A DNA stretch of 64,000 nucleotides from Pelagicoccus sp. SDUM812005 (GTDB taxonomy: Bacteria; Verrucomicrobiota; Verrucomicrobiia; Opitutales; Opitutaceae): NCBI RefSeq assembly GCF_031127875.1, contig NZ_JARXIA010000018.1, forward strand, positions 1 to 64,000, written 5' to 3'. Within the stretch, counting starts at the first letter, position 1. The number at the start of each line of letters is the position of its first letter. Shown in pieces: positions 9,804-18,481 of the stretch. The notes under the pieces were generated by a model. The model was not told the DNA's origin and ran no database searches. It saw only the letters and a list, made by a program, of their open reading frames with translations. A program made the translations under genes and the position numbers.

Positions 9804-10724
9804 TTACTGGGAGTGGTACCAGGTCCGGACTGGCTTGGGGACGACGAGGGCGTCGAGCTGGTCGGCGAAGGCTTGGGGGCGGGTCTTGAGCTTGCTGGCC
9901 AGGGGGGTGAGGTCGAAGGCGAGCTTGGCTTGGCGGTGGGCGAAGCGGGGATCGTCGCCGCGTTGGGCGGCTTGGACGAGTTGTTCGGCGGGGAGGCCGA
10001 AGTGTTGGGCGATGCGCTGGCCCATCTCGTAGCGGGAGAGGATCTTTTCGCCGGCCCAGTGGTAGACGCCTTTGAGGTCGGAGCGTTCGCAGAGCTCGAG
10101 CATGGCGGCGGCGGCGTTTTCGACGAGGCAGGGCTGGCGGTATTCGTCGGTGAAGAGGGGGGTGGGCTTGTTTTGGGACCAGCTGAGCAGGAGGCGTTCG
10201 TGCAGGCTGCGGGTGCCGGTGAGGCTGTTGCCCATGAGGAGGGGGAGGCGGAGGGTGGTGGTGAATTCGGCGGCGAGCTCGTTGACGCGGTGTTCGGATT
10301 CGAGCTTTTGGCGGGCGTATTCGTTGGGTGGGGACGGCGGGGTGTCGCGGTAGTAGAGGTCGGCGGCGCCGTCGAAGACTTGTTCGGAGGAGATGTGGAT
10401 GAAGGTGGCGAAGAGGTGGCGGGCGAGCAGGGCCAGCTTTTCGGGGAGGGCGACATTGATGAGGCGGGAGGCGGCGGGGTCGGCCTCGCAGGCGCTGGGT
10501 TCGGAGATGGCGGCGCAGTTGACGATGGCGTCGGGGAATTGCTCGAGGACGTAGGCTTCGAGGGCGTTGAGGTCGGCGAGGTCGAGCTGCTTGCGTTCGT
10601 TGGGGCCGGGCAGGGTGCCGGAGTAGTTTCCGGTGATGCCTAGGACGTGGTGGCCGCGGCGGCGGGCGGCTTGGGCGAAGGCGGATCCGAGGAGGCCGGA
10701 GGCTCCGGTGAGGAGGATTTTCAT
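9804..10724 (-). CDS. NAD(P)-dependent sugar-nucleotide reductase, RmlD-like (short-chain dehydrogenase)
   Basis: This 306-residue extended SDR has a Rossmann glycine motif at the very start (KILLTGASGLLGSA). NCAAISEPSACEADP resembles the NCAAYTAVDxAE motif of dTDP-4-dehydrorhamnose reductases. ISSEQVFDG corresponds to STDYVFDG, with Ser-Glu in place of Ser-Thr, and YARQKLESE supplies the catalytic YxxxK. RmlD reduces dTDP-4-keto-L-rhamnose, but there are no rmlA, rmlB or rmlC genes nearby and key positions differ. The substrate is therefore open, and I give no gene symbol. It lies between the SixA-like and lipoate-ligase-like genes on the same strand with gaps of 54 and 95 bp. Confidence 0.82.
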   Translation of the reverse strand: MKILLTGASGLLGSAFAQAARRRGHHVLGITGNYSGTLPGPNERKQLDLADLNALEAYVLEQFPDAIVNCAAISEPSACEADPAASRLINVALPEKLALLARHLFATFIHISSEQVFDGAADLYYRDTPPSPPNEYARQKLESEHRVNELAAEFTTTLRLPLLMGNSLTGTRSLHERLLLSWSQNKPTPLFTDEYRQPCLVENAAAAMLELCERSDLKGVYHWAGEKILSRYEMGQRIAQHFGLPAEQLVQAAQRGDDPRFAHRQAKLAFDLTPLASKLKTRPQAFADQLDALVVPKPVRTWYHSQ

Positions 10725-10778
10725 TGGTTGGGTTCTGGGTTCCGGGTGGCAGGGGGTGAATCGCGACCGTTGTAGCGT

Positions 10779-11267
10779 CTACTTGAAGTGCTTGTGGGAG
10801 AGGTGCCAGACGATTTGCCAGGGGGTGGACTGGGGGCCGACTTTCATGCGGCTGAGGCAGAGGATGGAGGCTTTGGGGAAGACGATGCGTTGGAAGCTGT
10901 CGTCGCCGGCGAGCAGGAGGGACGCGAGGTAGGAGAGGTTGGGCTCGTGGCCGACGACGAGGCAGTTGTGGTCGAGGGCGTTGAGCTTCGCGGCGACGGG
11001 GGTGGGGTCGTCGCAGGGGGCGAGGCCGTCGCGCTGCTGGAGGGGGACTTCGAGCTCGAGGCCGAGGGCTATGTTTTCGGCGGTTTCGTAGGAGCGGACC
11101 AGGCCGCTTTGCCAGATGGCGGCGGTTTGCAGCATTTGGTTGCTGGCGAAGGCTTTGGCGAGGCGGGCACACTGGCGGTGCCCTTTGGGGCTGAGGGGGC
11201 GAAGGGCGTCGCTGGGGGCGTCGGATTCGGCGTGGGCGTGGCGGAGAAGGTAGAGGTGTTGAATCAT
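10779..11267 (-). CDS. sixA: SixA-like phosphohistidine phosphatase (histidine phosphatase superfamily)
   Basis: This 162-residue single-domain protein starts HLYLLRHAHAES, the LRHGxA signature with RHA in place of RHG; Arg and the nucleophile His are retained. RPLSPKGHRQCARLA follows, as in the family. WQSGLVRSYETAENI corresponds to the S-x-x-x-R-A-x-x-T-A region, and VVGHEPNLSYLASLL holds the second catalytic His in GHEP. SixA removes phosphate from the His of HPt domains and so damps phosphorelays. That fits a window with a stand-alone HPt and several hybrid kinases, but a link is only inference. A more general small-molecule phosphatase role cannot be excluded. Confidence 0.82.
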   Translation of the reverse strand: MIQHLYLLRHAHAESDAPSDALRPLSPKGHRQCARLAKAFASNQMLQTAAIWQSGLVRSYETAENIALGLELEVPLQQRDGLAPCDDPTPVAAKLNALDHNCLVVGHEPNLSYLASLLLAGDDSFQRIVFPKASILCLSRMKVGPQSTPWQIVWHLSHKHFK

Positions 11268-11317
11268 GTTGGTGAAAGGTTGAGGGTGGAGGTATGAAGG
11301 GGTTGATCCTGCAGCGC

Positions 11318-11342
11318 GGTCGCGGGCTGAAGCTCCGCGCTA
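11318..11342. repeat. Palindromic repeat family A, copy 1 (overlaps oleD stop codon)
   Basis: These 25 bases (GGTCGCGGGCTGAAGCTCCG onward) match, with one difference, the copies at 56564-56594 and 56714-56743. The unit can fold as a hairpin (CGCGG pairing with CCGCG, with an inner GCT/AGC pair). On the minus strand it begins with the TAG that is the oleD stop. It looks like a REP-type element sitting at gene 3' ends. Confidence 0.75.
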
Positions 11343-12362
11343 GGAGAGGAGGCGTTTCATGCCTTCTGACATGGAGATGCGGGGTTGGTAGCCGAGGTCG
11401 CGGCGGGCGGCCGAGATGTCGAACCAGTGGTCTTTGGCGAGTTCGGAGGCGACGAAGCGGGTCATGGGGGGCTCGCCTTGGAGGCGGAGGAGTTTCCAGG
11501 CGGCTTCGAGCGCGGCTCCGAGGCGGCGGGCGGTGGGCAGGCTGACGCGCCGGTGGACGGGCGGGATGTCGTGGTTTTGCAGGAGCTCGTTGATCCAGTC
11601 CCAGAGCTTTACGGGTTCGCCGTTGGAGATGAAGTAGGCTTTGCCGCCGGGGTTGTTGTCGCTGCGGTCGAGGGCGATTTCGGCGAGCAGGTGGGCGTCG
11701 ACGACGTTGTCGACGTGGGTGAGGTCGACGCGGTTGTCGCCGTCGCCGACGATGCGGAGCTTGCCGGCGCGGGCCCGTTCGAGGACGCGGGGGACGAGGT
11801 TGGGGTCGTCGTTGCCCCAGATGAGGTGGGGGCGCAGGGCGACGGTCTTGAGGTGGCCGGGCGGCTGGTCGTGGGCGGCGAGCACGGCTTTTTCGGCGAT
11901 GACCTTGGTGGTGGGGTAGGGACAGGGGATGTTTTCGCCGTAGGGGAGGGATTCGTCTTGGCCGGCGATGCTGCGGCCGTTGAAGACGACGGAGGGGGTG
12001 GAGGTGTAGACGAGCTTCTTGACGGCGAAGTCGCGGCAGCCGTTGACGATGGCTTGGGTGCCTTCGACGTTGGTGGCGTGGAAGTCGGCGAAGTTTCCCC
12101 AGATGCCGACCTTGGCGGCGACGTGGAAGACGGTGTGCATGCCTTGGCAGGCGGCTCGGATGGCGGGGGTGTCGGCGAGGTCGGCGTAGATGATCTTGAT
12201 GCCGAGCTGCTCGATGTCGGGGCGCGGCTTGCGGCAGATGCCGGTGACTTGGCAGCCTTGGGCGAGGAGTCGCTTGGCGAGCTGGAGGCCGACGAATCCG
12301 CTGACTCCGGTGACGAGCACGGGGCGGGGCGGAAGGGCGGTGGGTTCGGGAATGGAAGGCAT
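11340..12362 (-). CDS. oleD: OleD-like NAD(P)H-dependent 2-alkyl-3-oxoalkanoate reductase
   Basis: This is a 340-residue member of the extended SDR/3-beta-HSD group. The Rossmann motif is VLVTGVSGFVGLQLA (residues 15-29). VFHVAAKVGIWG (78-89) and YTSTPSVVFNG (119-129) follow, and the catalytic pair is Y149/K153 in YPTTK. RPHLIWGNDDPNLVPR, the long GKAYFISNGEP segment and LQGEPPMTRFVA near the C-terminus are patterns I associate specifically with OleD. OleD reduces the beta-keto acid formed by OleA to a beta-hydroxy acid. OleC then closes that to a beta-lactone on the way to long-chain olefins. oleC is in this window 16 kb away at 28064. Neither an OleA thiolase nor an OleB hydrolase is present. 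The gene leads a leftward cluster. Confidence 0.85.
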   Translation of the reverse strand: MPSIPEPTALPPRPVLVTGVSGFVGLQLAKRLLAQGCQVTGICRKPRPDIEQLGIKIIYADLADTPAIRAACQGMHTVFHVAAKVGIWGNFADFHATNVEGTQAIVNGCRDFAVKKLVYTSTPSVVFNGRSIAGQDESLPYGENIPCPYPTTKVIAEKAVLAAHDQPPGHLKTVALRPHLIWGNDDPNLVPRVLERARAGKLRIVGDGDNRVDLTHVDNVVDAHLLAEIALDRSDNNPGGKAYFISNGEPVKLWDWINELLQNHDIPPVHRRVSLPTARRLGAALEAAWKLLRLQGEPPMTRFVASELAKDHWFDISAARRDLGYQPRISMSEGMKRLLS

Positions 12363-12511
12363 GGGGCGGGATGTTGGAGGTTGAGAGGGGAAGGGTGAAG
12401 GATGAAGTTTTGGGTTCTGAGGGTGGGGCGGATGGGACGAGGGATTGGGATGCGGTTTGGGAATTGGGTTGCGTGGGGAGGGTGGATTCTTAGCTAGGCG
12501 GAACGGTTTCG

Positions 12512-13204
12512 ATGAAGGAAGTGGATGCGAAAGGTTTGGTGAGCTCGCTGGCGATTGTGGGCAGGATGCAGGGAGAGGTGCGGCGCTTGGCGGCCTTCGA
12601 CAAGAAGCGTCACACGGTGCCGGATCGGGTTTGCGGAGCGACGCAGGCGTTTTTGGAGAAGCTGTGCGAGGAGGAGCTGACGGAGGAGGCGGAGGCGCTT
12701 TTTCAGGCGGCTCGGGAGCAGTTTGGCTACAAGCGGAAGGAGATTTCGCTGGAGGTGGGGGCGGGCTTTGCCCGTCTGGAGACGAAGGATTTCGTCTTGG
12801 AGTTGCGCTACGAATTGCTGGAGGAGGAACCGAGCGACTATGTGGTGGAGACTTGCGTGAAGGATGTGGCGAGTCGGGACTTGTTGGAGTCGGCCCCGTT
12901 TAACGCTGCGGTGGGGCGGAGGTTTGACCGTTTGCGCTGCGGCCTGGCGGGCCGGGTCTCGGTGGAGTCGGTGATCGACGCGGTGGAGGAGGACGAGAGC
13001 GGGGAGCGGCGGGTGGACTACCCGTCGGATTGCTCGAGCTGCACGGTGACGATCGAGGGAATCGCGGGGGAGATCTTCGTGGACGGAGCGGTCTTGGAGG
13101 TGCGCTACGGGAAGCTGACGACGGCGGGGGAGCTGATGGAGACCTTCGAGCGGATCGGGTCCGCGTTTTTGGCGGCGGCGGGGCTGGAGATTTTTTTGAA
13201 GTAA
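12512..13204 (+). CDS. Conserved-looking hypothetical protein, upstream partner of the RNase III-like gene
   Basis: I do not recognise this 230-residue soluble protein. It is acidic and mixed alpha/beta in appearance, with no signal peptide or membrane segment. Visible features are an N-terminal helical part (RRLAAFDKKRHTVPDRV), a central strand-rich part (FVLELRYELLEEEP) and a C-terminal part beginning near CSSCTVTIEGIAGEIFVDG. The CxxC-like DCSSC is isolated, and I see no second pair for a zinc site. Coding character is good: it is a long frame with the third-position GC bias of its neighbours. The next gene starts four bases after the stop, so the two are almost certainly cotranscribed and probably act together. 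Confidence 0.75.
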   Translation: MKEVDAKGLVSSLAIVGRMQGEVRRLAAFDKKRHTVPDRVCGATQAFLEKLCEEELTEEAEALFQAAREQFGYKRKEISLEVGAGFARLETKDFVLELRYELLEEEPSDYVVETCVKDVASRDLLESAPFNAAVGRRFDRLRCGLAGRVSVESVIDAVEEDESGERRVDYPSDCSSCTVTIEGIAGEIFVDGAVLEVRYGKLTTAGELMETFERIGSAFLAAAGLEIFLK

Positions 13205-13208
13205 GCAG

Positions 13209-13523
13209 ATGGACGACGAGCAAGTGAAGAGGACGAAAGCTTGGGTGGGGGACGCGGTTTTGGCGTTGTTTGCCCGGGAGTGGATTTTGCGCCAGACGGA
13301 TATTCCGTTGGGCGAGCGGGCGGCGGTTTTCAAGGCGATGACCTGCAACCAGTTCTTGTCGAGCTTCGGCCAGCCGACCCAGGTGGAAGCGGACATCGGG
13401 GTGGTGTACGAGACGCGGGGCTTGCAGGCGGCTTTTGAGTACATGGAGGAGCGATTGCTGCCTGTATTCAAGAAGCAGCGACGCAAGCCGAAGCCCCCGG
13501 GCAACTGGAAGCAGCGTCGCTAG
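13209..13523 (+). CDS. Minimal RNase III-like / Mini-III-like protein
   Basis: This 104-residue protein has the core of an RNase III domain. AWVGDAVLALFAREWIL corresponds to the signature helix (canonical ERLEFLGDAVL, Mini-III AYIGDAVYELYVR), with the catalytic Asp of GD kept. VEADIGVVYETRGLQAAF matches the second acidic helix (FEALIGAxYLDxG). The Glu residues of ERLEF are replaced (RTKAW). The protein is shorter than Mini-III (about 130-140 residues) and lacks a double-stranded RNA-binding domain. Its tail is strongly basic (KKQRRKPKPPGNWKQRR). Mini-III matures 23S rRNA. A ribosome-linked nuclease or an inactive RNA-binding relative are both possible. It starts four bases after the previous stop. 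Confidence 0.7.
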   Translation: MDDEQVKRTKAWVGDAVLALFAREWILRQTDIPLGERAAVFKAMTCNQFLSSFGQPTQVEADIGVVYETRGLQAAFEYMEERLLPVFKKQRRKPKPPGNWKQRR

Positions 13524-13614
13524 TCGGCCCTCGCTGAGGGAACCGGAGCGGATTGGGGATTGTCTTCTCGGGACGATGGACAAGTGTGTCCTTATTAATC
13601 CCTTACCCTTTTCC

Positions 13615-16428
13615 ATGCTAAAACGACTTTTTGCTGCACTTCCTCTTTCGGTTTTTCTCTTGGCCCTGTCTCCGCTGGCGAGCGCGGCCAATGTATTCGA
13701 GGGGCAGTGGCCTCTGTTGCCGGAGGGGAGCGCTGCGGAAGAGGGCGAAATCTGGGGCGAGCTGCCCAATGGACTGCGCTATGTGGTGGTGCCGATGGAT
13801 TCGCCTTCGGAGGCGGTGAGCTTGCGGCTGATGGTTGCGGCGGGCCGGGCCCAGGAAGCGAAGGGCAAGGCGGGCGTGTCGGAACTGCTGGCAGCTTTGT
13901 CGAGCTTTGGCACGGGAAGCGTTTCTCGGGAGCAGCTGGTGCAGTTCAAGCTTGCGAATGGGATGGATCCTCAGTCGCGGTCCGCTTCGGAGGTCGACGT
14001 GAACCACACGGTCTATCGCTTGGACTTGGAGGAACCGAAGGCGGGGGCGGTTGACGTTTCCTTGGGGCTTTTGCGGGAGTTCGCGGGGGCGCCTTTGTTC
14101 GACGAGGCGTTTTTTAGGGAGGCGAAGGCCCGTTTGAAGCATCTTGCGGAATTGGGAATTTCAGGGATCGAGCCGAAGCAAGCGGTGGTGGAGCGGGTGC
14201 TGTTGCGCTCGAGTCCGTATTCAAAGATGGGTGACGCGGAAATCAGCTCTTCCTTGGAGGGAGTGGCTTTGAGCGATGTCGAGGCGTATTGGTCGAACTG
14301 GTACAAGGCGAACCGCATGGTTTTGGTGGTGACGGGAGTCGTCGATTCGGCCGCGGTCGAAGCGGCGATCGAGAGTCGCTTCGCGGACTTGGAAGCGAGC
14401 GGGGAGGCGAAGCCTTTGCCGCGCAAGGAAGGCAAGTTCCGCTCGGGCGGCGACCTTGAAATCGTGGATTCGCCTTCGAGCTCGGCGGGCTTGTGGATTA
14501 CGAAGGTTTCGGAGGTGGGCAACCTCTTCAAGCGGTCTGCGGAGCGCGAGTACTACACCTTGGACTTTATCGGGCGCATTGCCCAATCCTACGCGACGGA
14601 TAGCGAACGGCTGCCGAGCAGCGTCTTGGAGGTGTACGGAGATCACGTGGCTTTGAGCGTGAACCGGAGAGGCTCGGTGATGGGCTTGCTGGAGCAATTG
14701 CTGAGCGCGGACAAGGCGATCCACCGGCTCGCGGAGCATGGGGTGCGGGCTGAGGATTTCGAGTTGGCGAAGAGCGAGTATCTAAATTTGCGATACGGCT
14801 ACGATATGGAAGTGAGCGCTCGCGAGTGGGCGCCGTTGGTGGCTGATCGTTTGGTACGCTGCGTGACGCAGCAGATTCCGTTTCGCTACGGGGAGAAGCT
14901 TTCTGGCTACGTCCAGAGCTTGGTGGCGAGCTTGAGCATCGATAGCGTGCGGGATCGGAGCAAGCAGCTGTTTCGCGAAAAGGATTTGAGCTATTACTTG
15001 GAGTTGCCGAAGGGCGTGCCGCTGGGAAACAAGGCGATCAGCAAGCGTTTGAAGGCGATGCGTAAGACCTATGACTTCACGTGGGAGCAGGCGGGCGACG
15101 CGAAGCAAAACTGGAATTTCGGTTCCGGGTTCGAGTCGGGCGGCATGGTCAATTCGACCGAGATTATCCAGTTCGAGGAGTATCCAGTTTTGAAGTACGA
15201 GTTTTCGAACAGCTTGCGTATGAACTTGGTTCGCAGCGACGCTTTCCAAGGTCGGGTGCAGGTCATGGTTTCCTTTGGCAATGGCACTTCCGATTTGGAG
15301 AACGTGAATCCAGCCTTCGACTCGCTGGTGCGGTCCTTGCTGCTGAAGACCAAGATCGGCAACGGGGTGGAGGCGCCTACGGTCAGCGACGTTTTGGAAG
15401 CGAAGGGTATCGAGAACGTGGAAGCGGGCGTGAACAAGGACCACCTCTACTGGAGCGGAGTGGGGCGCGACGCCTCGGACGTGGAGGAGTTTCTCTCCGT
15501 GGTTTTGCTTTGGATGATTACCGGCAACTTGAATGAGGAGGGCTTCGACGATGAGATCGAGAACCTGGAGTCGGTGGTCGAGCGCAGCATGGAGAAGAAC
15601 AGTTCGGTGCGTTTGGATACGCTGCTGTACCAAGCGGACAATCGCCTGCAGAGCTACTTTTCGAAGGAGGACGTGGAGGCCTTGGACTTCAAGACGACCC
15701 AGGCGTGGCTCGGTTCGGTGCGGGAGAAGGCTTACATCGAGGTGACGGTGGTCGGCGATGTGGCGCCGCGCACGGTTTTGCGGGATGTGAGAAAAACTTT
15801 TGGTTCGGCTCCGAACCGTACGGGCAAGGTGTTGCAGCCGCGCCATGGCAAGAAGGTTAAGTGGATCGAGCCGGGCATCGTGCGCGATACGTTCAAGATG
15901 TCCGGGGACATGGGCAACGTGACCTTGCTGTTTCCGCAGGTGGTGGACAAGAGCTGCTCGGGCGATCGTTTGGGCTCGGTGTTCTTGCCCTTGTTCGAGG
16001 AGCACCTGAAGCGGGCCTTGTCGGAGCATCCGGTTTTGGCGAGCAATCTTTCGGTCGAGACGACGGGGCATCAGATGATTCCGATGTCGAACGCGATCAA
16101 GGTGCGGGTCTTTTGTCCGGAGAAGGACGCGGCCTTGGCGGAATCGCTCCTGCTGGAGGCGGCTGCCAGTTTCGAGGCGTCGCTGACGGTCGATTCGGTC
16201 GCGGCGGCGGAGCGGAGCGCGATCTTGGGGCTGAAGCGTATCGCCCGTTCGCAGTCCGCCTTGCTGAGCTTGTTCAAGCAGTCGCAGGGCAAGCCTAAGA
16301 CGCTGGGCTGCGTGTTGGACCTACTGCAGAACGGCTTCGGCGTATCGTTCGACGAATACAAGGATATCGCGAAGCGGCAGTTTTCCGAGGAGAACGTGCG
16401 GGGCGTATCCTTGATGCCGGCCAAGTAG
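13615..16428 (+). CDS. M16 (insulinase/pitrilysin) family protein lacking the HxxEH zinc motif
   Basis: This 937-residue exported protein has a signal peptide, MLKRLFAALPLSVFLLALSP, with likely cleavage at ASA-AN. I start at 13615 because the longer frame would overlap the preceding gene and hide the signal peptide. The order of segments is that of tandem M16 domains: LPNGLRYVVVP, then VAAGRAQEAKGKAGVSEL, then a YWSNWYKANRMVLVVTG segment typical of the M16 peptidase-to-C transition. A second pair of domains follows from about residue 530. Where active enzymes have H-F-L-E-H, residues 90-94 read E-L-L-A-A, so the zinc ligands and general base are gone. It is probably a non-catalytic binding or chaperone-like periplasmic protein. 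A strong terminator follows directly. Confidence 0.85.
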   Translation: MLKRLFAALPLSVFLLALSPLASAANVFEGQWPLLPEGSAAEEGEIWGELPNGLRYVVVPMDSPSEAVSLRLMVAAGRAQEAKGKAGVSELLAALSSFGTGSVSREQLVQFKLANGMDPQSRSASEVDVNHTVYRLDLEEPKAGAVDVSLGLLREFAGAPLFDEAFFREAKARLKHLAELGISGIEPKQAVVERVLLRSSPYSKMGDAEISSSLEGVALSDVEAYWSNWYKANRMVLVVTGVVDSAAVEAAIESRFADLEASGEAKPLPRKEGKFRSGGDLEIVDSPSSSAGLWITKVSEVGNLFKRSAEREYYTLDFIGRIAQSYATDSERLPSSVLEVYGDHVALSVNRRGSVMGLLEQLLSADKAIHRLAEHGVRAEDFELAKSEYLNLRYGYDMEVSAREWAPLVADRLVRCVTQQIPFRYGEKLSGYVQSLVASLSIDSVRDRSKQLFREKDLSYYLELPKGVPLGNKAISKRLKAMRKTYDFTWEQAGDAKQNWNFGSGFESGGMVNSTEIIQFEEYPVLKYEFSNSLRMNLVRSDAFQGRVQVMVSFGNGTSDLENVNPAFDSLVRSLLLKTKIGNGVEAPTVSDVLEAKGIENVEAGVNKDHLYWSGVGRDASDVEEFLSVVLLWMITGNLNEEGFDDEIENLESVVERSMEKNSSVRLDTLLYQADNRLQSYFSKEDVEALDFKTTQAWLGSVREKAYIEVTVVGDVAPRTVLRDVRKTFGSAPNRTGKVLQPRHGKKVKWIEPGIVRDTFKMSGDMGNVTLLFPQVVDKSCSGDRLGSVFLPLFEEHLKRALSEHPVLASNLSVETTGHQMIPMSNAIKVRVFCPEKDAALAESLLLEAAASFEASLTVDSVAAAERSAILGLKRIARSQSALLSLFKQSQGKPKTLGCVLDLLQNGFGVSFDEYKDIAKRQFSEENVRGVSLMPAK

Positions 16429-16452
16429 GAAGCGCCTTAGGTTATTTCGGTG

Positions 16453-16480
16453 AAGCTCGTCCGGTTGGGCGGGCTTTTTT
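16453..16480 (+). terminator. Rho-independent terminator after the M16-like gene
   Basis: A 10-bp stem (AAGCTCGTCC with GGGCGGGCTT, including G-U pairs) with loop GGTT is followed by six T residues, 25 bp after the stop codon. Confidence 0.85.
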
Positions 16481-16520
16481 GTTGTTGGCGAGTTTGCGCG
16501 GCACGTTGCGTGGGGGCATG

Positions 16521-16550
16521 AAAAAGCCGCCCGGGGTTAGGGGGCGGCTT
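16521..16550 (-). terminator. Rho-independent terminator of the Na/Pi symporter gene
   Basis: An 8-bp perfect stem (AAGCCGCC and GGCGGCTT) reads into TTTTT on the minus strand, about 30 bp after the symporter stop codon. It faces the terminator of the convergent gene. Confidence 0.85.
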
Positions 16551-16581
16551 GTGATTGAAAGTTCGATACGCTGCGCGGGGC

Positions 16582-18273
16582 CTAGTCGTGTGACTTGGGC
16601 AAGCTTTGCATGATGTTGCGGGCGTGGTTGGCGATGCGCTCGCAGGTGTTGACGATATCGATGTAGAGTAGCTCCGGCTTTACGTTTTCCGGCGACTCGA
16701 TCATGCGGTTGACGGAGCGCTTGCGCAGCTCCTTGCGCTTTTCGTTGATGGCCTTCTCGAAGTCGATGGTGAGCTCCATGTCGGCGGCGGATACCTCGGA
16801 GGAGAGCTTGGAGCTGTAGAGGTCGATGAAGCGCTCGACGAGCTTGCCGAACTGGACGACTTCCTTTTCGGCGAGGGAGGTGACGAGGCGGTTCTTCTTG
16901 TAGCGGCGCACGGCGCGGTTGGTCATGCGGTGGCAGCAGTCGCCGATTTCCTCGAGCTCGGCCGCGACGCGCAGGTAGGAGTAGGCGGTCTGGCGGGTCT
17001 CTTCGGATACTTCGTCAGAGGTACAGCGGATGAGGTATTCGGTGAGCTCGTCGGTGAGGATGTTGCTTTCCTTTTCGAGGGCGTCGATTTCCTTGACCTG
17101 CTTGGACATGTCCTGGTCGGGGTGCTCGTAGATCTCGATGAACTTCTGGAACATGGTCTTGGTGAGGTCGCCGAGGCGCTGGAAGGCGTTGGTGGCTTCG
17201 CGGAAGTTGAGCTCGCCGGTGCCGAGGGTGAAGGTGCGCAGGTAGCGGAAGGTGGTTTGGCGGGTGGCGTCGGGCCGGTCCTTGACCATCTTGGTGACCA
17301 GCTTGGCGATTTGGCCGGTGAAGCCGACGAGCAAGCAGATGTTGAAGAGGTTGAAGAGGGTGTGGAAGAGGGCGAGCTTGGTGGTGAGTTCGTTGCCCTC
17401 GAGGATGAGGCCGGGCACGCTTCCGGACACGGTGTCGTAAACGGAGAGGACCAGATTGCTGAAGGGGGTGATGAGGAAGAGCATCCAGGTCACGCCGATG
17501 ATGTTGAACATGAAGTGGGCGCGGGCGGCTCGCTTGGCGGCGACGTTGGCCGGCAGGGAGGCGAGGAAGGCGGTGATGGTGGTGCCGATGTTTTCGCCGA
17601 GGATGATGGCGGCGCTTTGCTCGAAGTTGAGCCAGCCCAGGGAGGCCATGGTGAGGGTGATGGCCATGGCGGCGGAGGAGGACTGCACGATGACGGTGAG
17701 GATGGTCCCGAGCAGGATAAAGATGATCAGGGAGAAGAAGCCGTAGTTGGAGAGGTTGGTGATCCACTCCAGCATTTCGACGTTGTTTTTGACGTCGGGA
17801 ACGGAGCCCTTGAGTTCTCCGAGGCCTAGGAAGAGCAGGCCGAAGCCGGTGAGGAAGTTGCCGAAGTGGCGGGTCTTCTGCCCTTTGAGGAAGGCGAGCA
17901 CCACGCCGATGCCGATGATGGGGATGGCCACGGAGGCGAGGCTGAACTTGAAGCCGGCGGCTACGATCCAAGCGGTGATGGTGGTGCCGAGGTTCGCTCC
18001 CATGATCACGCCGATGGACTGCACGAGGGTGAGCAGTTGGGCGTGCACGAAGCTGACGACCATGACGGTGGTGGCGGAGGAGGACTGTACGAGGCTGGTA
18101 ATGAAAAGCCCGGTCAGGATCCCCATGAAGCGGTTGGTGGTCATCGAGCTCATGATCGCACGGAGCCTTTCTCCGGCGAACTTGAGGATGGACTCGCTCA
18201 TCAGCTTCATGCCGAAGATAAAAATACCCAAGGCGCCGAGGACCTGGAGGAGGAGCATCAGTGTGTCGTACAT
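16582..18273 (-). CDS. Na/Pi cotransporter family protein with C-terminal PhoU-like domain
   Basis: The 563-residue inner-membrane protein has two inverted Na/Pi repeats. The first carries QSSSATTVMVVSF and GANLGTTITAW; the second carries VQSSSAAMAITLTMA and GENIGTTITAF. The QSSS and GxxxGTT motifs form the sodium- and phosphate-binding core of the NptA/YjbB family. About nine hydrophobic segments lie in the first 340 residues. The last ~200 residues are soluble and helical and resemble PhoU (RQTAYSYLRVAAELEEIGDCCHR). The protein imports or exports phosphate with sodium, the PhoU part presumably tuning activity. It is divergent from the SLC12-type permease gene, with a 208-bp shared upstream region. 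Confidence 0.93.
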   Translation of the reverse strand: MYDTLMLLLQVLGALGIFIFGMKLMSESILKFAGERLRAIMSSMTTNRFMGILTGLFITSLVQSSSATTVMVVSFVHAQLLTLVQSIGVIMGANLGTTITAWIVAAGFKFSLASVAIPIIGIGVVLAFLKGQKTRHFGNFLTGFGLLFLGLGELKGSVPDVKNNVEMLEWITNLSNYGFFSLIIFILLGTILTVIVQSSSAAMAITLTMASLGWLNFEQSAAIILGENIGTTITAFLASLPANVAAKRAARAHFMFNIIGVTWMLFLITPFSNLVLSVYDTVSGSVPGLILEGNELTTKLALFHTLFNLFNICLLVGFTGQIAKLVTKMVKDRPDATRQTTFRYLRTFTLGTGELNFREATNAFQRLGDLTKTMFQKFIEIYEHPDQDMSKQVKEIDALEKESNILTDELTEYLIRCTSDEVSEETRQTAYSYLRVAAELEEIGDCCHRMTNRAVRRYKKNRLVTSLAEKEVVQFGKLVERFIDLYSSKLSSEVSAADMELTIDFEKAINEKRKELRKRSVNRMIESPENVKPELLYIDIVNTCERIANHARNIMQSLPKSHD

Positions 18274-18481
18274 GGTGTGACTTTGTGTTTACGGGAAGTG
18301 CGCGAGCCAGAAAGGGGAGGCTCGGTGGGCGAGAGGAGAAGAAAGCTGAGGGCGGGGGGCAACGAGAAATGTTACAAATTCGGCGGAGGCAGGGGGGCGG
18401 CTGCGGAGTTGTCCGCATCGGCCTCACGCAACTGTGCTTGCTCTGCCCACGGGTTTGCGCGATGCACCTCCTTTTTCTTGT

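Noticed and set aside
9745-11172. Long minus-strand open frame of 475 codons across the RmlD-like and SixA-like genes
   Set aside because: It is an Arg/Pro-rich shadow in another frame of two genes with clear motifs; long shadow frames are expected at this GC content.
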